Shown here one piece after another: positions 21,014 to 27,500 of a stretch of 27,500 nt of DNA. The number at the start of each line of letters is the position of its first letter. Position 1 is the stretch's first letter. The stretch spans positions 25,244,884 through 25,272,383 of the forward strand of contig CM060344.1 of NCBI GenBank assembly GCA_030674155.1, in the 5' to 3' direction. Under the pieces are notes generated by a model. It did not search any database. It saw only the letters and a program-made list of their open reading frames with translations, and was not told the origin of the DNA. This DNA is from Stramonita haemastoma (taxonomy: Eukaryota > Mollusca > Gastropoda > Neogastropoda > Muricidae). A program made the translations under genes and the position numbers.

Positions 21014-21140
21014 CATTCTGCCGGAGCTCCCGGGATGTTACTACCAGGAGAGGGCACCAGGAAAGCGTTGCGTTCCTCCGTCAGACACACCCACTGCTCT
21101 ATCAGGGCTCGTTCTCGCTCACAGTCTGCCTCCGACTTGT
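21014..21140 (-). CDS. KIF13: KIF13-like exon F (127 bp, phase 1 in, 2 out)
   Basis: Acceptor TTGCAG|ACAAG and donor GAATG|GTGAGG. The first two bases complete an Asp codon begun by the last G of exon E. The product reads DKSEADCERERALIEQWVCL, then TEERNAFLVPSPGSNIPG and APAEW, closely matching the vertebrate block EQWVxLTEERNAVLVPxPGSxIPGAPA. The Trp codon is split with exon G. The intron toward exon E contains a 14-bp RFX X-box-like palindrome, and the intron toward exon G holds a (CA)n array starting about 30 bp from the donor. Confidence 0.92.
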
Positions 21141-21679
21141 CTGCAACAGTACAAAAAAAGTTTTGGTTGGTGTGTGCTTTTCCCCCCTCAATTAAATCTG
21201 AAAAATTCTTCCTCCACACAAAAAACCCAAACATTTCTTCTTCAATCTTTTTAATGTAAAAATACAAACATTTCTTCTTTAATCTTTTTAATGTGTGCAT
21301 AAACAATTCTTCATATACGTCTGACTTTCAGTTCCAGTCCTAGTTTTCCGGAACCAAAATTATCACAGAATGCCAAGTAGTTGATAAATGCTATTGTATT
21401 CTATACAGCTTACAATAACTTTCATTTCTCTTCATGAAATTCAGGCTGCTTAAAAAATATTTGTGAATATTTCATCTTTCAGTTTAAAAAAAAAAAAAGC
21501 CTTTGCCAAAACATAGCTACATAACAGATGCTTGCTTAGCTGTTTAGCTCACTGCACTGGTGGACTCTTAATGCATGCTGGGTTGAAAAATATTTTGCAG
21601 CTCACTGAATGCGGACATGAATTACGGGATCTTTGACATGCATACTTTTCTTCTGTATACATTCAATCTAAAAATTAGG

Positions 21680-21752
21680 ACACACACACACACACACACA
21701 CACCACACACACACACACACCCCACACAACACATACACACACACCACACACA
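21680..21752. repeat. Interrupted (CA)n microsatellite
   Basis: CACA with CCACAC and CAACACATAC breaks in the E-F intron. The rest of that intron (21150-21679 and 21755-22310) holds AT-rich sequence and the X-box-like palindrome; no exon was found. Confidence 0.9.
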
Positions 21753-21975
21753 AACTGAAAATGAAAGTAAGAGGTCATCAAAGGATACTAAGAGCAGACT
21801 ACAGCTTGTAATGTTTTACAAGATGAGTTTTATTCCTTCAATGCCTGGATTGAGTTGGAACATGGGGGTTGAAACTGAAAATTGGTTTACAAGCCCATGT
21901 TAGAAGTAGTACCATATATTGAAAGGCATCACTCGAAAAGCCTAAAAATCTACAAATTACTCAGTTTTATGCACT

Positions 21976-21989
21976 GTTGCCATGGAAAC
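21976..21989. promoter_or_regulatory. RFX X-box-like palindrome
   Basis: GTTGCCATGGAAAC fits the RFX half-site pair (GTTGCC and its mirror GGAAAC or GGCAAC) at the usual spacing. RFX factors drive ciliary genes. Its intronic place and a single site make function uncertain; it may also belong to an unrecognised repeat. Confidence 0.35.
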
Positions 21990-22315
21990 AGTCCAATATG
22001 GCCACCAAAACTAAATGTATCATACTTCTAAAACCTTTTATCAATAACACGAAACTTGATTTTACAGACATGTTCTACAATCTTAATTCTTTAAAAACAC
22101 ATAGGAAATCTTTCATATCTTAATTTTAGCAATCTTTTATACTAAAACCCCCAAACAACTTTGAGCACTTTACACCCCGTGTCTACCTTTAAGAACACAG
22201 ACTCCAGAAACGACTTGCAAACAGATATTCAGATAAAAATATTTACCCAAAGCAGTAAACAAACCCTACCAATACTCTGAAGTAATACACAAACACCCCC
22301 CCCTCACCCCCTCAC

Positions 22316-22557
22316 CTTGCTTGTTGATGAGTTTCTGAATCTGCTTGTCCAGGTACTTCTTGCGGCGCGACAGGGCTCGAACCATCGGTTCCTGAGGACG
22401 TCCAGGTCCACCTCCTGGTAGGAGTCCAGGCCCTTGAACATGGAGGAGCGCACTGTGACACAGCCCACCTCCATGGACACGATGGAGTCACACATCAGCG
22501 GCAGCATCCCTGAGTTGGCCACCGGTTTGACCGTCGTCAGCACACGACGGTGTGGCC
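22316..22557 (-). CDS. KIF13: KIF13-like exon E, carrying a one-base frame break
   Basis: Acceptor CTGTTTAG|GGCC and donor CAAG|GTGAGG delimit 242 bp; family spacing with flanking phases 1 and 1 predicts 243. It begins PHRRVLTTVKPVANSG, then MLPLMCDSIVSMEVGCVTVR and GLDSYQEVDLDVLR, the end of the DUF3694-like domain and the start of a charged helix. At 22374-22381 (minus TTCGAGCCCTG) the family frame moves by one base; after it the sequence reads ALSRRKKYLDKQIQKLINKQ, the expected basic helix. The frame preceding the break would run into unrelated residues. Exon E is the longest exon seen and makes the KIF13 assignment secure despite the break. Confidence 0.85.
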
Positions 22558-22689
22558 CTAAACAGACACAGGGAAAAGGGAAAAGGGCCTTTGTCTTAGC
22601 TGCCTCCAAGAGTGGAAAATGGTAGGGAAGTCTGAAGACTTACAGAACATCTCATCATTTGAAGTCTTAAAGTCAGAATCCCCATCCCC

Positions 22690-22925
22690 CTTCTTTCCCC
22701 AATCATCACATCAGCTGCAATGATTGTCTGATCCCTCTCTTACCTGTCGTAATATCCCTGCCCCCACCTTCTTTCCTCAATCCTACACATCAGCTCCAAA
22801 GACTGTTTATCCCATCCCTGCCTTACCTGCCTCTCTTACCTGTCGTAATATCCCTGCCCCCACCTTCTTTCCTCAATCCTCACATCAGCTCCAAAGATTG
22901 TTTATCCCATCCCTCCCTGCCTTAC
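22690..22925. repeat. Tandem duplication carrying copies of the exon D splice donor
   Basis: A unit of about 95 bp (TCTTACCTGTCGTAATATCC, then CCACCTTCTTTCCTCAATCC and TTTATCCCATCCCT) occurs at about 22736-22831 and 22832-22925, with a partial earlier copy at 22690-22735. On the transcript strand each junction reads CGACAG|GTAAG, the same as the real exon D donor at 22926; decoys lie at 22744 and 22840, plus GGCAG|GTAAGG at 22827. Confidence 0.85.
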
Positions 22926-23057
22926 CTGTCGCAGCTGGAAGACCCAGCGCTGGGCACCTCGGCTTTGGGCTGCACCTGCACACTGGTGAACTCCCCCTGG
23001 TCGTTCATCTCCTGGATCTCCACCCACATCTCCATACGACGCCGCACCTCGTTCCAC
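22926..23057 (-). CDS. KIF13: KIF13-like exon D, carrying a one-base frame break
   Basis: Acceptor CCCTCAG|GTGGAA and donor GACAG|GTAAGG. It opens KWNEVRRRMEMWVEIQEMND, a direct match to the family's WNEV-RR-EMW block (core of DUF3694), and runs in that frame to VQVQPKAE. The family sequence then resumes in another frame as QRWVFQLRQ, so about one base appears to be missing near 22955-22962 (GCCGAG/GTGCCC on the minus strand). The frame as written is 43 codons plus 2 nt; one added base would make 44 whole codons after the borrowed AA. A further base is then missing at the junction, since exon E needs phase 1. The donor motif is copied twice or more in the adjoining intron repeat (22690-22925). 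Confidence 0.8.
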
Positions 23058-23212
23058 CTGAGGGAGGGGTTCAAACACGCTATGTAAAATTGTTTGTGGA
23101 AAACTTACAGGGGATTAAGGTTTTTGTGCGCAAACAGGGTGTTAAGTACAGGAATGTGAAAACATGGAAAATAGACACATGCATGTCAGAATGGGGCACA
23201 GATATATACACA

Positions 23213-23272
23213 ACACACACAACACACACACACACACACACACACACAACACACATACACCACACACAGAAC
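23213..23272. repeat. (CA)n microsatellite
   Basis: CACA with CAACACA breaks in the C-D intron. Confidence 0.9.
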
Positions 23273-23404
23273 TAGAGAAGCCAGATGAGCATTGATGGAT
23301 TCCTAGCTACTGGTCAGAAACAAAAAAAGCTTTGGCCTGAGCTCAACACTCTAGCCACTGGACTATAAACACATCCACAGCTAGCAGCAGTTTATATAGA
23401 AATT

Positions 23405-23785
23405 TGATGGACACTATAGCTGAGTGGTTAAGACGTTCAACTTCAATCCTGTGGGTCCATGGGTCTTGGGTTTGAACCTCTGTGGCACTTTGATGAATTA
23501 AGGATGGAGATTTTTACTATCTCCCAGGTCAACTGCAAGAGCAGACCTGCCAGTGCCTTTATTCCCTTAGTGCATATAGACATTGGATATCAACTATGCA
23601 TGTTAAAGATCTTTTATTTCATGACAGTGTGCAGTGGGGTATGGAAACACAAACATACCCAGCATGAAACCTGTACAAGGAAACAAGCTGCTCTGTGGTT
23701 GGAATGTGTTGGCTCAGGCCAGTGGGCAAACCTCCTGCAAAAGTTACAAGCACAGGAGAAGACCAGGCACTGTACACCCCACCCA
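23405..23785 (+). mobile_element. tRNA-derived SINE, family R2 copy 2
   Basis: A box TAGCTGAGTGGTTAAGACG (23417-23435) and B box GGGTTTGAACCTC (23468-23480), then the body shared with 4652-5035 (GGAGATTTTTACTATCTCCC, GCAGACCTGCCAGTGCCTTT, GGGGTATGGAAACACAAACA). It is antisense to the gene in the C-D intron. Confidence 0.85.
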
Positions 23786-23844
23786 AAAAAGAAACAGAGA
23801 GAGAGGAAAGACACCGAAATTTTAAAGTGACAGTGAAAACTTAC

Positions 23845-23996
23845 TTGTCAGTGAGGGAGCGTGTCTTGGCCAGTGCAGCATCATTGACGGAGCCCCGAGT
23901 TCCGAACCCAGGACTTCTGTTGCCCCACACTTCGATGGACAGCGCCCCTTCTCGACAGAACTCGATGAACTCCACAGTGATGGGAACGCGGAACAC
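23845..23996 (-). CDS. KIF13: KIF13-like exon C (50 codons plus 2 nt)
   Basis: Acceptor TGTGCAG|GTGTTC and a strong donor ACAA|GTAAGT give 152 bp, phase 0 at the start and 2 at the end. It begins VFRVPITVEFIEFCREGALS and continues IEVWGNRSPGFGTRG, equivalent to the family block ending in EVWGHR. The final AA is completed by G of exon D to make the Lys before WNEV. This is the first part of the DUF3694-like kinesin domain. A tRNA-derived SINE (about 23405-23785) lies in the following intron, some 60 bp past the donor. Confidence 0.88.
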
Positions 23997-24249
23997 CTGC
24001 ACATTGGATCAGGAGAGGGAAAAAAGGAGTGATGAATTAGTATCTGTGCAAAAGTTGTGCGACATGAAAGAGTGTAAAGAATGATTTTTGGTGGGATCTG
24101 TTTGTTCTGATATAACATAGCCATTGAGCAATACTGCTAAATTTTGATAATGTTCAAAACAATTATGAGCACACAATTTTTGTCATTTTAAAATGATTCA
24201 TGTACATGCATACATAATTATAGACAGGCATCATACACAACACAGTTAC

Positions 24250-24253
<4 letters not shown>

Positions 24254-24323
<70 letters not shown>

Positions 24324-24410
24324 TACATACATACATACATACATCACAACACACACACACACACACAAACACACACCACACACTCTCTCTCTCTCTCACA
24401 CACACACAGA
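24254..24410. repeat. Compound (TA)n-(CATA)n-(CA)n-(CT)n microsatellite
   Basis: (TA)n at 24254-24318, then CATA units, then CA, CT and CA blocks to 24410, about 20 bp before the exon B donor. (TA)n can extrude a cruciform. The intron to its left has nothing else. Confidence 0.95.
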
Positions 24411-24430
24411 TCAGTGTTCACCCTCCCCAC

Positions 24431-24598
24431 CTTGTCGTGGTTAAAGATGATCTTGGTGGGTCCCCCCTCCTGCCTCTTGGGGTGGTCAGGGTTCATTTCC
24501 GGGGGCAGGGCCACAGGCTCCGAGTTCCAGAAGGTGTACTGGCAGAAGACAAAGTGCGACAGCGCTGGCGGCAAGTCTTCTGCTTCCAGAATACGAAT
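24431..24598 (-). CDS. KIF13: KIF13-like exon B (56 codons, phase 0/0)
   Basis: Acceptor CCCCAG|ATTCGT and donor GACAAG|GTGGGG delimit 168 bp without a stop. The product starts IRILEAEDLPPALSHF and contains FVFCQYTFWNSEP near residues 16-28, the most recognisable signature of this part of KIF13A/B. The second half, rich in Pro and charged residues, ends KIIFNHDK, matching the family's beta-strand before the next exon. This is one of the strongest identifications in the window. The donor is followed almost at once by mixed (CA)n, (CT)n and (TA)n arrays, so the pre-mRNA carries a long simple-sequence tract just downstream of this 5' splice site. Confidence 0.9.
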
Positions 24599-24609
24599 CT
24601 GGGGAAGGA

Positions 24610-25435
24610 AACAGGACAACCACAGCATTAACTCTCTTGTCACCATGAAACAGCTACAGCGTTCCATTCTTCATCACACATCTGAATGACATAACACTGT
24701 ACAGTTTCTGGCATTCAAAAAATGTGTTATCTTTCACACTGCCATAGGTGACTTTAGTTGACACTACCATTCACTGCAATAGGCGACTTTCGTCGACAGC
24801 AAGTGTCTTGTAAAAAAAAGGGCAGTTTTAAAAATTTTTAAAATATTTTTTATAAAGTAACAAGGTTTCATGCCTAAAGTTGACTTAACTTGTAATCCAG
24901 ACATATCATCCTTTACCCCTCTACCAAGATTTGAGTAAAAACCCATCCATGACATTCTGACATAAACAGAATGCCAAGAAATCAGCAACAGTGTTGCAAA
25001 ACACTTGGTGCTGAAGGAGAGCACTACAGTCAGAAACTTGGCAGGGAAAGAGTTCAACAGAGGCCGCATGATTTTATGATGACCGCAAGCCAAACACAGC
25101 ATCAAAGGCCTGTCTGATGTCACAGCTGAAGTTTCTGTCTGCTGCATGAACGACTCTTTTCAAAGACTTCGCCACACAGGCAGCCATACTCCGCTTCAGA
25201 GAATAATTCCTCCTTTCTTGAAGGACAGAGGCTTTTATGATAAAAGCTTGTGATGGTTAGAGACAATCCTCACCCAATGTTTCAAGGCATAACACCATGT
25301 TGATGTAGGCCTTGGCACTTGGCTGATATCAATAACTGACATACACAGCTTTTGGCCTGGGATACTATGGGTGGAGATTTTTGCAAATGAGTCAAACATG
25401 AAAAAGATCTTGGAATTAAAAACTGTTCTAACCAT
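24610..25435. other. A-B intron, one SINE scrap recognised
   Basis: No exon or intact element was seen. At about 25160-25200 the minus strand reads CTGAAGCGGAGTATGGCTGC, which I recall as an internal piece of the family R2 SINE in snails. The remainder is unique-looking AT-rich sequence. Confidence 0.4.
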
Positions 25436-25452
25436 CCCCCCCCCCCCCCCCC
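25436..25452. repeat. C17 homopolymer (poly-G in the transcript)
   Basis: Seventeen C about 40 bp downstream of the exon A donor in transcript terms; G-runs near 5' splice sites can act as intronic splicing enhancers. Right of exon A, 25640-26040 is A/C-rich low complexity. Confidence 0.9.
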
Positions 25453-25493
25453 TGAAAATCCCTACAGAGTTGTACAAACGACGGGTCACTGAC

Positions 25494-25622
25494 CTGAATC
25501 AGGAGTGGCGCCCCCATGTGGACGTTGGTTTCCTCCTCGTTCTCCTCGCTGTTCAGGTCCATCAACCGCTCCAGGATAGCGCCCCCTGTCTTGGAGATCT
25601 CGATGTGAAGCTTCCCCGCCAC
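25494..25622 (-). CDS. KIF13: KIF13-like exon A (43 codons, phase 0/0)
   Basis: Bounded by an acceptor ending CAG at 25625-25623 and donor CAG|GTCAGT after 25494. It is 129 bp and open throughout, beginning VAGKLHIEIS and ending GAPLLIQ. The segment is a beta-strand-like start (GKLHIEI) followed by an acidic stretch (residues 24-31, NSEENEEE), as at the entry to the KIF13 central domain, which in KIF13B overlaps the MAGUK-binding stalk. It joins exon B in phase 0 to give LLIQ-IRILEAEDLP, the expected order. Exons before it (motor, FHA, first coiled coil) are outside the window. A poly-C17 run (poly-G in the transcript) lies about 40 bp past its donor. Confidence 0.82.
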
Positions 25623-26051
25623 CTGAAGCCATGTCACAGTTATCTTTACAGAGGGATGTAGAGCAATTTTTAACTTTAGTTCAGCGTGCAACCACAATAA
25701 AGTAGAAATAAGTTATGCAAAACAAAACAGCTTGAATACAAAGACAACAAAGAATGATAATTTTGACAGTTTTAATAAGTGACAAGTTATATATAAAAAT
25801 AATAAAACAAGAACCTCTGCCCCCCCCCAAAAAAAAAAAACAACAACAAAAAAACAACCCACCAAACCCAACAACCCCCCCCCCAAAAAAAAAACAAACA
25901 AACAACAACAACAACCCCAAACACACCCACAAACAAACAAGCAAATCACCACCTTGAAATAAACTGTAAAATAAATTGCTTGAAATAACTACAGAAACAA
26001 AGCATAGCACGATTAATATGATTGTTTAATGTTGAGAGAGTGAGTGAAAGA

Positions 26052-26068
26052 GTGTGTGTGTGTGTGTG

Positions 26069-26134
<66 letters not shown>

Positions 26135-26185
26135 GTGTGTGTGTGTGTATGCCACGCACGTGTGCGTGTGTGTGTGTGTGTTTGT
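26052..26185. repeat. (GT)n microsatellite
   Basis: GT blocks separated by TTG at regular intervals (about 26069, 26102, 26133), ending in GCCACGCACGTGTGCG then GT to 26180. Confidence 0.95.
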
Positions 26186-26383
26186 CAAGATGGCTGGTGT
26201 GCTTTGACCATGCCTAAAGGACAAATGGAATCTCACAGCTATTTGTTTTTTTCAAACCATCATTTCATATTTTTGTCATTTTTATTAATGATGCAAGTTA
26301 CAAAAATATGGAACCTTTCTGTGGTATTGTAAAATATGCTGACAAAATTTTTTAATTCCAAATCTCACAAAACAGTTGAAACA

Positions 26384-26560
26384 AAGGTGTTCCCATAACC
26401 TATGCAGTCATTGTGGAGTGAGATATATCAGAGACCTCAGCTTCTCCAGGGGCAAGCATATTGAGAACAGCACCCATCTCTCTCCTCCCTCGCTGATTTA
26501 CTTTCCCTGACTCTAAAGAACACAGGTACCCATTTACAGCTGGGTGATCTGGGACAACTG
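26384..26560 (-). repeat. SINE body fragment, family R5 copy 2
   Basis: Partner of 17054-17230 in the same orientation, sharing AAGGTGTTCCCATAACCTAT, AGAGACCTCAGCTTCTCCAG and ATTTACAGCTGGG-like pieces. No tRNA-like A box was seen on its right, up to 26645. Confidence 0.65.
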
Positions 26561-26705
26561 TACTCAAGCAAAGGTGTGCAGTGCAAATGGTCACCCATCC
26601 ACACGGTAACCAACCTCAACACTGCTTCACCTTAGCTTGGGGCTGTCCCGTCTCCATCACACACAAAACTTCTCAAAGATCGTTCCTATCCACACACTGT
26701 TCTGC

Positions 26706-27190
26706 CACAAAGAAAGAAAGACAGAGAGAAAGAAAGGAAGACAGAAAGAAAGAGAGAAAGAAAGAAAGAAGAGAGAAAGAAAGAAAAGAAAGAAAGAAAG
26801 AAGAAAGAAAGAAAGAAAGAAAGAGAAGAGAAAAGAAGAAAAGAAGGAAGAGAAAGAGAAAGAAAGAAGAGAAAAGAAAGAAGAAGAGAAGAAAGAAAGA
26901 AAAGAAAGAAAGAGAGAAGAAAGAAAGAAGAAAGAAGAAAAAAGAAAGAAAGAAAGAAGACAGACAGACAGAAGACAGACAGACAGAAAGAAAGACAGAC
27001 AGAAGAAGAAAGAAAGAAAGAAAGAAGAAGAGAAAACAAAGAAGAAAGAAAAGAAGAAAGAAAGAAGAAAGAAACAGAAGAAGACAAAAGAAAACACAGC
27101 AGACAGAAACAAGACAGAAGACAGACAGAAAGAAAGAAGACAGAAAAGAAAGAAGAAAGAAAGAAAGAAAGAAAGACAGACAGACAACTG
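26706..27190. repeat. Polypurine (GAAA)n/(GACA)n tract, about 480 bp
   Basis: From about 26709 to 26959 nearly every base is A or G (GAAA, GAAGA and GAGA units, few exceptions); from 26960 GACA units enter. It is a strong homopurine mirror-type sequence on the plus strand. Six-frame peptides (Lys/Glu/Arg-rich one way, Phe/Leu/Ser-rich the other) are artefacts. Confidence 0.95.
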
Positions 27191-27239
27191 ACAAAACAAA
27201 GACAGACAACAGAAAAACAGACACAACAAAACAAAGAAT

Positions 27240-27458
27240 AACAACCAGATAGACAGAGGATAAAAATCAGGACTACAGAAAGACACCAATCCAATCAATG
27301 ATGACATCCCCTGCTGCTGATGATGGGTACTTGTAGTCCGTCTGGAAAAATCGGAATTCACCCCTAGATGTGGTCTCCTATCTCTAAACGCACCCCCTGG
27401 GGTGGGCCGCTGTCCTGTGGACCAACAAGGGTGATGGATGACATGTCATGTGGGTAGC

Positions 27459-27492
<34 letters not shown>

Positions 27493-27500
27493 GTGTGTGG
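27240..27500. repeat. Probable repeat end with (GAT)n tail
   Basis: A moderately GC-rich stretch (27300-27450) passes into about ten GAT units (27461-27491), as at the ends of SINE-like elements such as 9577-9946. No A or B box was found; the element may continue beyond the window. Confidence 0.4.

Noticed and set aside
26581..27361. Lys/Glu-rich and Phe/Leu/Ser-rich frames up to 234 codons
   Set aside because: Translations of the polypurine tract; composition follows the DNA and no initiation or exon context exists.

Overview
This is animal genomic DNA, most likely from a mollusc and probably a caenogastropod. The evidence is small exons in large introns, one kinesin gene of a kind found only in animals, dense (CA/GT)n arrays, and several tRNA-derived SINE families whose bodies I recall from marine-snail sequence. 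There are no bacterial-type genes; nearly all long open frames are translated microsatellites or minisatellites.

The backbone is one protein-coding gene on the minus strand, running from beyond the right edge toward the left edge. Twelve exons (25622 down to 14039, about 1.65 kb of coding sequence) encode the middle of a kinesin-3 motor of the KIF13A/KIF13B (GAKIN, fly Khc-73) family, covering the central DUF3694-type region and the following stalk/tail. Exon limits come from GT/AG sites, matching intron phases and a contiguous match to the family. The motor and FHA domains must lie to the right of the window. Three further short exons are proposed to the left (12508-12494, 9002-8967 and 3583-3415); they join phase 0 to phase 0 but I cannot recognise them by family. 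The reading frame is disturbed at four points (exons D, E and K and the D/E junction), each by one base, while splice sites and the remaining codons look conserved. That fits uncorrected base-calling indels better than an old pseudogene, but both are possible.

Layout: 1-1500 holds two old repeats and a 22-copy, 40/43-bp minisatellite. 1500-4650 is AT-rich with one candidate exon and a (GA)n array. 4650-6190 holds a tRNA-SINE and a 1119-bp piggyBac-like element with TTAA target duplications. 6190-9570 is microsatellites, homopolymers, one old repeat and a 36-bp candidate exon. 9577-10447 is a tRNA-SINE followed by a poly(A)-tailed retroposon. 10450-13320 holds CA arrays, a degenerate 16-copy minisatellite, a 15-bp candidate exon and a SINE. 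14039-25622 is the clear kinesin exon block, whose introns carry SINEs, a LINE fragment and three intronic tandem arrays, two of which copy splice-site sequence from the adjoining exon. 26000-27500 holds a GT array, an old repeat, a polypurine tract of about 480 bp and a (GAT)n tail.

The noteworthy structures are the splice-site-copying tandem repeats at exons D and I, the piggyBac-like element, the LINE tail abutting the exon I donor, the in-frame alternative donors, and the cluster of single-base frame breaks. I found no new enzymatic or defence system.
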